Source: a virus
Length of the DNA stretch: 64,000 nucleotides
Virus record (IMG/VR): IMGVR_UViG_3300035698_026482
Coordinates: 1 to 64,000 of that record
Reading direction: 5' to 3' (one strand)
Shown in pieces: positions 49,742 through 57,714 of the stretch (positions are counted from its first letter, which is position 1; each line of letters begins with the position of its first letter). Made by a program: the position numbers and the translations under genes. The notes beneath the pieces are model-generated. The model was not told where the DNA came from. It worked only from the letters and a program-made list of their open reading frames with translations, and ran no database searches.

Positions 49742-50689
49742 CTAGGGAACGTTGGGACTGGGCAGGTTATTGCACGCAGTATCAATAACCATTAACGCAT
49801 CTTCGAAAAACTGCTCATATGATGGTGCGCAGATGTCGCCGATAAACCCGTTTGTGAACATATTCGTGAACTGTGTAAGAATAGGCGCTTGTGCCATCCA
49901 CGTATTTTCACAGTCTGGCGAATCAGGTACACTGATTAACGACAAAATGACAACATTCTTTTCATCTTGTTCTAGATACAACATATGCTCAAACGAAATT
50001 GCGGCATTTTGCTGTGATGCAGCATCCTCATCGGTAATAATAACCACTACGAGTAATGCATCATCGCGATTAAAGCCTTCATTACATTGACCTGGTGAAT
50101 TTAAGAAGCCCTCTAGCGCTGCAATCGTTGCAGAAATAGGCTCTTCAAGACCACTGCCTGTGGCACCCACATTCGCTGCACATGTAAACGCAGAACTAAT
50201 ATCATCATCCTGCGTCATGTAATTATTACCTGCGACATATGGACCACATGTCGAGGTGCTTGTTGTTGTTACTAATGCACCAAGCTTTTGACATGGTCCA
50301 GGATTATCATCAAAATCGTCTGTGGTGACAACTCCAAGATGAATGCTTTCGAGTTCGACGATATAATTTTCAATCTGATTTGCAAATGCCGGAAATGACT
50401 CAATGAGCTTTTGTTGATTATCAAACATGGATCCAGAATTGTCGATCACAAAAAGAAAATCAACGTTCTTGCACGTTAATAGATTCCCGTCTGGATCAAC
50501 ATTCATGCCACCCGATCCATCGATATCAAGCTTGTCAGCAGGCGCATCGCCGCTTTCGCTTGCTTCGCTTCCAGACATAACATCTGGTTGTTTGCCAACG
50601 CTTAATGCAAATTCGGCATCGTTTGGATTACATGCAAGTGACAATGTAGCAATAATACCAAGCAACGCCGTTTTTAATTTTCTTATCAT
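49742..50689 (-). CDS. VWA-domain lipoprotein
   Basis: 315 residues. Signal peptide with lipobox ending ATLSLAC (Cys20), an acidic linker, then a von Willebrand factor A domain with MIDAS motif FVIDNSGSMF (D-x-S-G-S near residues 83-87) and later T/D positions (VVIITDEDAASQQ). Such lipoproteins are common in Myxococcota-type bacteria and bind proteins or metals on the cell surface. Its presence in a phage is unusual; host cell-surface modification or captured host gene are possibilities. Confidence 0.8.
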   Translation of the reverse strand: MIRKLKTALLGIIATLSLACNPNDAEFALSVGKQPDVMSGSEASESGDAPADKLDIDGSGGMNVDPDGNLLTCKNVDFLFVIDNSGSMFDNQQKLIESFPAFANQIENYIVELESIHLGVVTTDDFDDNPGPCQKLGALVTTTSTSTCGPYVAGNNYMTQDDDISSAFTCAANVGATGSGLEEPISATIAALEGFLNSPGQCNEGFNRDDALLVVVIITDEDAASQQNAAISFEHMLYLEQDEKNVVILSLISVPDSPDCENTWMAQAPILTQFTNMFTNGFIGDICAPSYEQFFEDALMVIDTACNNLPSPNVP

Positions 50690-50891
50690 AGCTATTTCCC
50701 GTGCCTGTATAATAACACTACACAGTTACGGTTCACAGTAAAATAAGTTTATCACATTTCAGCACCAGAGACTCCATATGTTCATGTGAACCATCGTGAT
50801 GCGGCGCGCATCATCTGCCATCGTCTACTGTTCGCTTTTTTTATAACGAATAGGAACGTACGTGGGCAACGTGTAGATGTTAGGGTAGGCT
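50690..50891. other. Intergenic region after array 2
   Basis: About 200 bp without a convincing gene; on the minus strand TTATTATAC upstream of the VWA gene may be a -10 element. Nothing else seen. Confidence 0.4.
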
Positions 50892-51077
50892 TTAAAGCTT
50901 ACGACTAGAAAATATCTGTTGACTTCCAAGTAACATACTTCGTAGTTTTTTATCATACCTGATATGGGGTGCAGCAAAATAGTCCGTGTATATAAGCTGA
51001 CCCTTTAATTTGTCAAGGAAGTAGCGAGAAAAATACATATCGTCTGGGCGAATATAGCTGCTAAATTGAGATGTCAT
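50892..51077 (-). CDS. Array 2 FSSR-tail small protein A2-13 (last of array)
   Basis: 61 residues starting MTSQFSSYIRPDDMYFSRY and ending QIFSSRKL with codons TTT TCT AGT CGT AAG CTT before TAA. It is last in the array and the next gene is 200 bp away, yet the tag is intact, which argues for selection on the peptide. RPDDMY is shared with A1-13. Function unknown. Confidence 0.7.
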   Translation of the reverse strand: MTSQFSSYIRPDDMYFSRYFLDKLKGQLIYTDYFAAPHIRYDKKLRSMLLGSQQIFSSRKL

Positions 51078-51078
51078 G

Positions 51079-51282
51079 TTATATTTTTCTGCTTGAAAAG
51101 CATGTTTCGCCGCTGTACCATGCATCGCCAAATGTTTCTCGCAAAAATTGACCTGGAAACATAACACGAAAATAGCAAAGGTTAAGCAGTGAACCAAACT
51201 CACCGCGCAAGGAACCGCTATGTTCATTAGAATAAATGTATAAATCGCCCGTAACAACAGGGATTTTGTTATGATTTATCAT
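51079..51282 (-). CDS. Array 2 FSSR-tail small protein A2-12
   Basis: 67 residues starting MINHNKIPVVTGDLYIYSN and ending TCFSSRKI (TTT TCA AGC AGA AAA ATA). GDLYIY matches NDLYIY in A2-5. Overlaps the end of A2-11 by 14 bp. Function unknown. Confidence 0.7.
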   Translation of the reverse strand: MINHNKIPVVTGDLYIYSNEHSGSLRGEFGSLLNLCYFRVMFPGQFLRETFGDAWYSGETCFSSRKI

Positions 51283-51541
51283 TTGGCGGACTGGTAAGCA
51301 TTTCAACTAATGCATAAACTGCTTCCTCATTATGTTTAATTAATTCTGTTCTAAGATCGATTTCTGCCCTAATAACATCTCGCGGCGGCTCAGCAGCGAT
51401 TTCATACTGATAAGCTTGTTCGTTCATGCGATGAATAATATGTCTAAGCTTGGCTGTACGAACTAGTTCCCACTCCCACGTTGCGCGACGCCCATGATGA
51501 CTAATATATTTCACCCACGTATATTTTTCTGTTTTTATCAT
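51269..51541 (-). CDS. Array 2 small protein A2-11 without the tag
   Basis: 90 residues starting MIKTEKYTWVKYISHHGRR and ending MLTSPPNDKS. It is in the array and coupled to its neighbours but lacks the FSSR tail and looks helical, unlike the others. Function unknown. Confidence 0.6.
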   Translation of the reverse strand: MIKTEKYTWVKYISHHGRRATWEWELVRTAKLRHIIHRMNEQAYQYEIAAEPPRDVIRAEIDLRTELIKHNEEAVYALVEMLTSPPNDKS

Positions 51542-51544
51542 TTG

Positions 51545-51712
51545 CTAAATCTTTCTTGAGATAAATCTGCGCCATAATGAATAGCCAACATCTGCATAGC
51601 TTAAAATCGTGTTCGGTGGGGCGGTTCTAAATTCAATCTCATGATGCTTCTGTTCATTATAAAACGGCAAGAAAAAGTAGAAATAATGATCTGCAGGCCT
51701 AATTTTCATCAT
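51545..51712 (-). CDS. Array 2 FSSR-tail small protein A2-10 (55 aa)
   Basis: 55 residues starting MMKIRPADHYFYFFLPFY and ending RRFISRKI. The variant F-I-S-R-K-I links the FSSR and FISA tags of the other arrays. Its ATG overlaps the A2-9 stop. Function unknown. Confidence 0.65.
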   Translation of the reverse strand: MMKIRPADHYFYFFLPFYNEQKHHEIEFRTAPPNTILSYADVGYSLWRRFISRKI

Positions 51713-51900
51713 GTGCGCCTTGAACTAAAAATCCATTTGCGCAACATCATTCCGTCAGATGCCAGGTTTTCACCATAACTCGCTCCCTGTGACATAATAT
51801 CGCCGAAATAAGCTTCATCACGCATGTATGAAACATGCATTCCGCTCGTCTGTATCCAATGTATCAAAAAGAAACATGCATCGTTTTTATATGGCCTCAT
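51709..51900 (-). CDS. Array 2 FSSR-tail small protein A2-9
   Basis: 63 residues starting MRPYKNDACFFLIHWIQTSG and ending WIFSSRRT (TTT AGT TCA AGG CGC ACA), with an AGT serine codon. Starts within the A2-8 stop. Function unknown. Confidence 0.7.
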   Translation of the reverse strand: MRPYKNDACFFLIHWIQTSGMHVSYMRDEAYFGDIMSQGASYGENLASDGMMLRKWIFSSRRT

Positions 51901-52106
51901 ATCGCTAGTTTTCTTGAGCTAAAAACGTACCCAACTGAGAAGAGGTCGTATTTGCAGGCGCCCGTATAGTAGTATGTTCGGTATCTTGCAATTACGTTAT
52001 CAAGTATATCTTGGTAAAAGATAGCGTCATCATAATCCATCCATTCTCTTAGCGACATGTTTCGTTTTGGATTGAGAAGCTGTTTGTATAATTCATTCGC
52101 GCTCAT
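51897..52106 (-). CDS. Array 2 FSSR-tail small protein A2-8
   Basis: 69 residues starting MSANELYKQLLNPKRNMSLR and ending YVFSSRKLAI (TTT AGC TCA AGA AAA CTA). Tyr/Asp-rich body. Its ATG lies inside the end of A2-7. Function unknown. Confidence 0.7.
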   Translation of the reverse strand: MSANELYKQLLNPKRNMSLREWMDYDDAIFYQDILDNVIARYRTYYYTGACKYDLFSVGYVFSSRKLAI

Positions 52107-52275
52107 AAATTCGTCTTGATGAAAACACGTCAGATGATATTAGCGTCGACAAATCAGCCCATTGGGTAACATTGCCAGCAGTCCACGTGCGGCGGATTCC
52201 GCCAATATAATCAATTCCCGCTGCAAGCATCACGAAATCGTTATGCTTAATCAATGTGTAATTCATTTGCATCAT
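52093..52275 (-). CDS. Array 2 FSSR-tail small protein A2-7
   Basis: 60 residues starting MMQMNYTLIKHNDFVMLAAG and ending DVFSSRRIYERE. ND-F-V-M signature near the N-terminus. ATGATG overlap with A2-6. Function unknown. Confidence 0.7.
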   Translation of the reverse strand: MMQMNYTLIKHNDFVMLAAGIDYIGGIRRTWTAGNVTQWADLSTLISSDVFSSRRIYERE

Positions 52276-52499
52276 CTATTCACCCTTCGTGATGAGAAAT
52301 AATATGCCACTAATTCATGATATCCCGTACGCAAGACAAAATTAGTACCGTATTTATATTCGTACAGTAGCGGCGCATCACCAAAAAAAGCAATCGCGTC
52401 ATCGTCGGATATCAATTTTTCGACACGACATTTTTCACAGCCACGAGTCATTATTCCTGACATTACATGGATTGAATAGTCATCCTTGTATGCAATCAT
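52272..52499 (-). CDS. Array 2 FSSR-tail small protein A2-6
   Basis: 75 residues starting MIAYKDDYSIHVMSGIMT and ending YYFSSRRVNR. The MIAY.DD start matches A1-7. ATG overlaps the A2-5 stop (TAATG). Function unknown. Confidence 0.75.
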   Translation of the reverse strand: MIAYKDDYSIHVMSGIMTRGCEKCRVEKLISDDDAIAFFGDAPLLYEYKYGTNFVLRTGYHELVAYYFSSRRVNR

Positions 52500-52702
52500 T
52501 ATTCGGCTTTTGTTATTATTTTTCGTGACGAGAAAACGTCAAGCATGTGCTCATACGTCCGTAGTCCGAACTTGCCTACGTAATCAGCCTGGAAATAATC
52601 GATAACTGTTCCGACAAAGTAATTGTCGGGATCTGTTACGTCAAGCTTTTCATTGCCATGAAAATAGATGTACAAATCATTAAGTTCTACGGGTACCCGC
52701 AT
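52499..52702 (-). CDS. Array 2 FSSR-tail small protein A2-5
   Basis: 67 residues from ATG 52702 (MRVPVELNDLYIYFHGNEK) ending DVFSSRKIITKAE. Here the tag codons CGA AAA ATA no longer form a good ribosome site for A2-6 although the peptide is kept. Overlaps the end of A2-4 by 23 bp. Function unknown. Confidence 0.7.
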   Translation of the reverse strand: MRVPVELNDLYIYFHGNEKLDVTDPDNYFVGTVIDYFQADYVGKFGLRTYEHMLDVFSSRKIITKAE

Positions 52703-52874
52703 TTGATACCCTTCGCGATGAGAAAACGTAGCAGTAATTGTTGTGTGCATAATGTGATGCGGATCTAGCGGATCTCGTGTATGTTATATGGGTGGTATAT
52801 ACGTTGCACACGTCAGCGAACTGTGGAGGGCTATACCGATACACACACGCTTTATCGCCAGTTCTGGAATTCAT
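52680..52874 (-). CDS. Array 2 FSSR-tail small protein A2-4
   Basis: 64 residues starting MNSRTGDKACVYRYSPPQFA, ending YVFSSRRVSNAGTRRT; the tail after the motif is longer than usual because A2-5 starts inside it. ATGA overlap with A2-3. Function unknown. Confidence 0.7.
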   Translation of the reverse strand: MNSRTGDKACVYRYSPPQFADVCNVYTTHITYTRSARSASHYAHNNYCYVFSSRRVSNAGTRRT

Positions 52875-53086
52875 GTTGTGCTAATCTTTCGTGACGAGAA
52901 AGTTTCAATGTGAAAACCCGAAGGCGTCCAGGCACTTAATTGTGGATTGCGTAAGGTCATCGAGTCCTTTGTTAACGGATAATATGAATACCTTGTCCTG
53001 CCGGGTCTTGATGGACATCGCCAGTAGACGATTATTCCATACGTCGGGGTAACCCTGAACACGTGATCAAGTGACGTTGACAGCAT
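52871..53086 (-). CDS. Array 2 FSSR-tail small protein A2-3
   Basis: 71 residues starting MLSTSLDHVFRVTPTYGI and ending ETFSSRKISTT (TTC TCG TCA CGA AAG ATT). ATG follows the A2-2 stop by two bases. Function unknown. Confidence 0.75.
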   Translation of the reverse strand: MLSTSLDHVFRVTPTYGIIVYWRCPSRPGRTRYSYYPLTKDSMTLRNPQLSAWTPSGFHIETFSSRKISTT

Positions 53087-53088
53087 TG

Positions 53089-53277
53089 TTATCTATTCGC
53101 TTTCCGTGATGAGAAAATATATTCGTCCGTGTACGAACGTTGAACGCTGCGGGACGTAGCATATGCGATATAAGCACCACCGTTCAGCGTGGTAGCAATT
53201 GAACGATCAAGTACACGGAAATTTGAATCTTCGCGTGACCAGGCTATAAAATAGTGATCGTCGAAAACTATAGGCAT
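53089..53277 (-). CDS. Array 2 FSSR-tail small protein A2-2
   Basis: 62 residues starting MPIVFDDHYFIAWSREDS and ending YIFSSRKANR. D-D-H-Y-F-I signature. Its ATG lies in the last codons of HEG-F. Function unknown. Confidence 0.75.
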   Translation of the reverse strand: MPIVFDDHYFIAWSREDSNFRVLDRSIATTLNGGAYIAYATSRSVQRSYTDEYIFSSRKANR

Positions 53278-54869
53278 GCATTCCCTTGTAATTCGAATCG
53301 TGCATTAGGACAGCCATAAATTTTAACAAGACCTCGAGCTGCGGCAACAGCCGCTTGCGACAATCCTTGTGTCTTATCTGCAGTAACGTATAATCGCGGA
53401 TATCTGTTTACAAAATCTGTCCACCAAAATCTAGAGCTTGTTAGACCGGTGTAGGTAAATCCAATATTACTATACCCGACACCTAAGCCTATTCGACGAT
53501 CTGCATAAGTCATAATAGATTTTGTATTATCGATATCGTTTCTTGCGTGCTTTAAAAGCTTTGACAATCCGCCGATAACGTATAGATTAAGTGACGTAGC
53601 ATATCGCGCTATTTCCAAGAAATTCTTTTTGTGCGTCTTTGAAATCGGTGTTCGTAACGAAAGCGCAGCAACAATTTCATTGTCATGAATTAAGGCATAT
53701 GCAGCCTTCGCGTTTCCAGTATCACCATCTAAGTGCGTCGAATTAAAAAATGTCTGGCGTTGGGCGCGCGTAAGTTTCTCGATTCGACATTTTCGTGCAT
53801 AAATTTTTGTGCAATCAACCTTTAGACGATTTCTGATCATCGATTTAACAATCTGTTGTTTGTCACGCCACTCGTCTTCAAAGATATGAAACAGGGGTAA
53901 GTCAATTGCTTCACACAACTGCGTTTTATCCCAATGCGCATCATTATTCGTTAATATTTCTTCAGAATGCCAATATAACCCATTAAATTCAATTGCTAAC
54001 GTATTCGGCACAAGTATATCGATTTCTTTAGGTGCTATTGTATTTCTATCGTTTAATATAGCGTCAGGCCTGAGGGCTTTTACGAAGTCATATACTTCCC
54101 TCTCTGATTTCCACTTTGGCATGCATGAAGGGCAATACTGGCGCCGAAGCATGTATTTGTATGTCCGCTCAAATGTTGTATCACATGTCGTGCATTTAAA
54201 TGTCGCTCGTGAATTCACGCCTGCGTATTCGTCAATTGACGAATATAATTCGAATCCTTTCATTTCAGCACATCGTTCAGCAACGACGTTTTTATCAAGC
54301 ATTTGCGACGCGCTTATTTTCGCTGCGCCAATGATCAGTCCGGGTGTATCGTCTTTTGTCTTATTACGATTCCACGGGACAGTTGTTCCATCAGCAAAAT
54401 TAGCCAGTTTTGTTTCTGACATTTGCTTTATTGATGCGCTCGTATCTTTTGTTAGTCCATTTTGCCATGGAACTAGTCTGCCTTCTGCGTATCCGCGCTG
54501 CAATGTCTCTGCAGTTTTCTTTGCGATGGCCCTAACTCTGCTATCTTGCTTTGTTAAACCCTTATTCCACGAGCCATGTATTTTACGATGCTTTGCCGAT
54601 GCTAGCGTCGCTGCTTTTCGAGCCTTGTCGCTGAATCCATTATGACCAACAACAAACTTTGAAAATGCACGATTATCATCTGTCCAGCGTTGTGCCAATG
54701 ATACAGTTTCGCCGCAGCCGCATGAACATGTGGGAACCTCACCATTATGCAACATATCTGCGAAAATTTTCGACCTAGATACATCGCGATGCGCTTTCGT
54801 GATATGACAGGCCATACCGCGCCGCGTTTTTACGATTGCGCAAATAGGGCACTTGTAATCGACTGGCAT
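53268..54869 (-). CDS. Homing endonuclease HEG-F (EDxHD / Vsr-like) inside array 2
   Basis: 533 residues. Zinc motifs at the N-terminus (CPICAIVKTRRGMACH, CSCGCGE), repeated NKGLTKQDS / QNGLTKDTS motifs, Vsr-like core (EIDILVPNTLAIEFNGLYWH, LFHIFEDEW) and the shared C-terminal domain (RFWWTDFVNRYP, ADKTQGLSQAAVAAARGLVKIYG). Free-standing: it is not next to an intein. It separates the first array 2 gene from the rest; its last codons overlap the A2-2 start. A TATAAT lies about ten bases before its ATG. Confidence 0.8.
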   Translation of the reverse strand: MPVDYKCPICAIVKTRRGMACHITKAHRDVSRSKIFADMLHNGEVPTCSCGCGETVSLAQRWTDDNRAFSKFVVGHNGFSDKARKAATLASAKHRKIHGSWNKGLTKQDSRVRAIAKKTAETLQRGYAEGRLVPWQNGLTKDTSASIKQMSETKLANFADGTTVPWNRNKTKDDTPGLIIGAAKISASQMLDKNVVAERCAEMKGFELYSSIDEYAGVNSRATFKCTTCDTTFERTYKYMLRRQYCPSCMPKWKSEREVYDFVKALRPDAILNDRNTIAPKEIDILVPNTLAIEFNGLYWHSEEILTNNDAHWDKTQLCEAIDLPLFHIFEDEWRDKQQIVKSMIRNRLKVDCTKIYARKCRIEKLTRAQRQTFFNSTHLDGDTGNAKAAYALIHDNEIVAALSLRTPISKTHKKNFLEIARYATSLNLYVIGGLSKLLKHARNDIDNTKSIMTYADRRIGLGVGYSNIGFTYTGLTSSRFWWTDFVNRYPRLYVTADKTQGLSQAAVAAARGLVKIYGCPNARFELQGNACL

Positions 54870-54917
54870 CTTACATATTATACATATGTTAGATCAATAT
54901 GTTTGGTCCAGCCTGCA

Positions 54918-55151
54918 CTATTGTTTAGCAATGCCGAGACGACGGGATGAGAAAACATCGTATTCCCAATATCCCAGTATGCCTCCCGATGTTGAATATT
55001 CATGCGCGGTTGGCCACGTATCAATGAAATGGTCAAGTGGGAGGGCCCAGTGGTTATAATTCGTTAATATTAACATCCTGGATTGTGCCCAATCAGATAA
55101 AGTCACGTCGTCGAGGGCACCAATATGCGTTGCATTCTGCTTTAGTATCAT
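54918..55151 (-). CDS. Array 2 FSSR-tail small protein A2-1 (first of array)
   Basis: 77 residues from ATG 55151 (MILKQNATHIGALDDVTL) ending DVFSSRRLGIAKQ. It follows directly after the terminator of the tail tube gene and is separated from the other array genes by HEG-F. An upstream frame extension covers the terminator and is unlikely. Function unknown. Confidence 0.7.
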   Translation of the reverse strand: MILKQNATHIGALDDVTLSDWAQSRMLILTNYNHWALPLDHFIDTWPTAHEYSTSGGILGYWEYDVFSSRRLGIAKQ

Positions 55152-55173
55152 AAGCGTTGGCGGGACAAAAGAA

Positions 55174-55205
55174 ATCCCCTTACACTGTATTACAGCGAAG
55201 GGGAT
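55174..55205 (-). terminator. Rho-independent terminator after tail tube gene
   Basis: Long stem (ATCCCCTT...AAGGGGAT with an inner CGCTGTA / TACAGTG pairing) followed by TTTCTTTTG on the minus strand. Confidence 0.85.
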
Positions 55206-55226
55206 AATGTTCAGTCTTGATACTGC

Positions 55227-55244
55227 AGCCACTTATAAGTGGCT
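55227..55244 (-). repeat. Perfect inverted repeat after tail tube gene
   Basis: AGCCACTTATAAGTGGCT, an 18-bp perfect palindrome just after the stop; no U tract. Possible transcript-stabilising hairpin or protein site. Confidence 0.6.
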
Positions 55245-55254
55245 GTTATTGTTA

Positions 55255-55743
55255 TTAGTACTGCTGGATGGCGTTGTCAAAGCGTAGGGTCAAGGCGATT
55301 TCACAGGCGTCTGGGGCGCTGTAGTCAAGGTCATTGAAGTTTGCGTCCGTGATGAACACACCTTTCAGATCCCATAGCTGCACAACAGTACCGATAGGGT
55401 CAAGCATCTTAATCTGGCAATCACGCTTGTAAAAATCGGCGTAGCCAGCGCGCCCCGAAACAGACTCATGGTGAACGCGAATCCACTCCATGACCTGTTG
55501 CGCGCCAGACGGTGCGATCGGATCATAAAGAGTAACCGACATTGGTTGAAACTCGTTCTTACCTGCAAGGTAACGAATGCTATTAAGCCAATCTATTTTC
55601 ACTTCGCCTTGAGCCATTTGCGGGCGCGCAGCTGTCTTCATAAGATATGCGTCAATACCTTCAATGTTAAAAAGCCATCGATGTTTGCGCAGTGGCTCAA
55701 ACCGATTGGGGATCATCGTTGCGACATCTAATGTTTCTGCCAT
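55255..55743 (-). CDS. Tail tube protein (T4 gp19-like)
   Basis: 162 residues from ATG 55743 (MAETLDVATMIPNRFEPLRK). NRFEPLRKHRWLFNIEG near the start and CEIALTLRFDNAIQQY at the end match T4-type tail tube subunits, which stack into the inner tube inside the sheath. Followed by a palindrome and a terminator, consistent with a highly expressed late gene. Separated from the sheath gene by HEG-G and eight small genes. Confidence 0.85.
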   Translation of the reverse strand: MAETLDVATMIPNRFEPLRKHRWLFNIEGIDAYLMKTAARPQMAQGEVKIDWLNSIRYLAGKNEFQPMSVTLYDPIAPSGAQQVMEWIRVHHESVSGRAGYADFYKRDCQIKMLDPIGTVVQLWDLKGVFITDANFNDLDYSAPDACEIALTLRFDNAIQQY

Positions 55744-55816
55744 GATGCATATAACTATTAAATCACCGCAACTCTCAAAGTACAATTTGTTGCATAAGCT
55801 ATATATTATAGTTAGT

Positions 55817-57442
55817 ATGCGCTCAAGTGGCACGAAAAATAATATAGCTGTTTGCCCGTTCTGCGAGTACTCATCAGGTCTATTATCGAAGTTCGAACAA
55901 CATTTATCTCGTGAACATGACACGTCATCAAAGGAATGTTGGGATCAACAAAACGGCGGGCCGGTCAAATGTGGATGTGGGTGTGACAAAGAAACAAAAT
56001 GGTTAAACTGGCACAAGGGATATTCAGAATCTTTTAAGGGTCACTGGAAGCGTGGCAAAACAAAAGAAAGTGATGCGCGTGTTGCTAGCGCCGCTGCGGG
56101 TATCAAAAAAGGCTTTGATGAAGGTAGGATTCCGTGGTCAAAGGGACTAACCAAGAAAACAGATGATCGTATTGCGAAAATGGCAAAGGCGACCAGCGAT
56201 GGTCTTAAGCGTGCATACGCAACAAAACGTCTAAAATCATGGTCAAAGGGTAAGTCTAGGGGCACACACCCCAGTCTGCAAAAAACCTCTACGACCCTAA
56301 GAAAAACATATGCAAATGGAGATCGTGTGCCTTGGGCAAAGGGTCTAACAAAAGATACAGACGATAGGATCGCAGCTCTCGCATCAAGAAACAGGCTTGA
56401 CATTGATAATATTAAGCAACGCATTGAGACGCCAGGTCTATATCAGCTATTAACAAAGCTTGATGATTATGAATCAACGTCAGACATTGTAGACATAATT
56501 TGTACAACGTGTAATTCGGTCGCGTCGAATAAAATTGGTGTGTTCATTCATGGAAATTCGCAACCAAATTGTCAAACGTGTGCACCAACAGGATCATCTA
56601 TTCCTGAACGTGAGCTAGCTGACTTTATCGAATTCGAATTGGGCGTGTCAATTTCTAGAAATGATCAGACCGTTATTAATCCCTACGAACTAGATGTGTA
56701 TGTGTCACAAAGTAACTTCGCCATTGAGTTCAACGGACTATATTGGCATAATTCAGCAAATAAACCAAGCAAAACGACGCATTCGCATAAGACAAAGCTT
56801 TGTAATCTTAGGGGAATAAAGCTGTTACACGTATTCGGTGATGAGTGGCGAGATCGTACAGAAATTGTTAAGTCTATTATTCGTGCAAAATTAGGTGCAG
56901 GCATGTCGCGCATCGACGCAAGAAAGTGTGTAATTCGCGATGTTATGTTACCCGAGCGTAGGGTGTTCTTTAACGATAATCATATTGACGGCGATACCAA
57001 TGCATCATTTGCGCTTGGTCTTTATCACGGTGATGTACTTGTACAATGTATTTCTATTCGCCGACCCATGCAACAAAAATATAGAACAGCGAAGCTACTT
57101 GAAAACGCCCGCAGTTGCTCTATACTGAACACATATGTTCGAGGGGGATTAAGCCGTTTAAGCAAAGTCGCATTGACTCGCGCCAAGGGTATGGGATACA
57201 GCGGACTTATGACCTATACCGACGAACGTCTAGGTAATGATATGGCGTATCAAAGTTCAGGATGGCAGTATACCGATAGAACTAACGATGTACGTTTCTG
57301 GTGGACAGACAATACACGTAGATATCAACGTATGCAATTTAAGGCTGATAAAAAAAGAGGCCTCTCTGAACGTCAAGTTGCAGAAGAGGCCGGTGTTGTG
57401 AAGATCTACGGTTGTTATAACAAGATCTATGTGATTAGATAA
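55817..57442 (+). CDS. Homing endonuclease HEG-G (EDxHD / Vsr-like)
   Basis: 541 residues from ATG 55817. N-terminal zinc finger (CPFCEYSSGLLSKFEQHLSREH) and CGCGC motif, repeated WSKGLTKKTDDRI / WAKGLTKDTDDRI motifs, Vsr-like core (ELDVYVSQSNFAIEFNGLYWH, LLHVFGDEW) and the shared C-terminal domain (RFWWTDNTRRYQ, ADKKRGLSERQVAEEAGVVKIYG). Free-standing, between tail tube and the small IIREE genes, in opposite orientation. A TATTAT lies upstream of the start. Confidence 0.8.
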   Translation: MRSSGTKNNIAVCPFCEYSSGLLSKFEQHLSREHDTSSKECWDQQNGGPVKCGCGCDKETKWLNWHKGYSESFKGHWKRGKTKESDARVASAAAGIKKGFDEGRIPWSKGLTKKTDDRIAKMAKATSDGLKRAYATKRLKSWSKGKSRGTHPSLQKTSTTLRKTYANGDRVPWAKGLTKDTDDRIAALASRNRLDIDNIKQRIETPGLYQLLTKLDDYESTSDIVDIICTTCNSVASNKIGVFIHGNSQPNCQTCAPTGSSIPERELADFIEFELGVSISRNDQTVINPYELDVYVSQSNFAIEFNGLYWHNSANKPSKTTHSHKTKLCNLRGIKLLHVFGDEWRDRTEIVKSIIRAKLGAGMSRIDARKCVIRDVMLPERRVFFNDNHIDGDTNASFALGLYHGDVLVQCISIRRPMQQKYRTAKLLENARSCSILNTYVRGGLSRLSKVALTRAKGMGYSGLMTYTDERLGNDMAYQSSGWQYTDRTNDVRFWWTDNTRRYQRMQFKADKKRGLSERQVAEEAGVVKIYGCYNKIYVIR

Positions 57443-57446
57443 CGTT

Positions 57447-57710
57447 TTATCCGATTAGCCATTGTCTTCCGTCCCAATGCAACGAAGGGTATCTTGGGTG
57501 GCGACCTTCGTAGCCAGTCTGTGTGATTATCCAATCATAAACATCGGGCTCTTCAGAGTCCCATCCCCGCATGTTAATCAGCTCGTTCCAAGCGCGTTTA
57601 TCGTGCTGAAGAATGTCGTAGTCATCTTCACGAGCGGTCGGCGGATCGTGAATCTCCTTAAGAAGCTCTTCGCGAATAATACGTCGTATTACTGATTTTT
57701 TGGTTCGCAT
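57447..57710 (-). CDS. Small IIREE-motif protein
   Basis: 87 residues starting MRTKKSVIRRIIREELLKEI, the same amphipathic helix as its neighbours, then an acidic middle (TAREDDYDILQHD) and a Trp-containing end (LHWDGRQWLIG). Putative head-targeting helix at the N-terminus. Convergent with HEG-G. Confidence 0.65.
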   Translation of the reverse strand: MRTKKSVIRRIIREELLKEIHDPPTAREDDYDILQHDKRAWNELINMRGWDSEEPDVYDWIITQTGYEGRHPRYPSLHWDGRQWLIG

Positions 57711-57714
57711 TTTC

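Noticed and set aside
55744-55923. N-terminal extension of the tail tube frame
   Set aside because: Overlaps the HEG-G promoter region and lacks tube-like sequence; the ATG at 55743 gives the expected family length.
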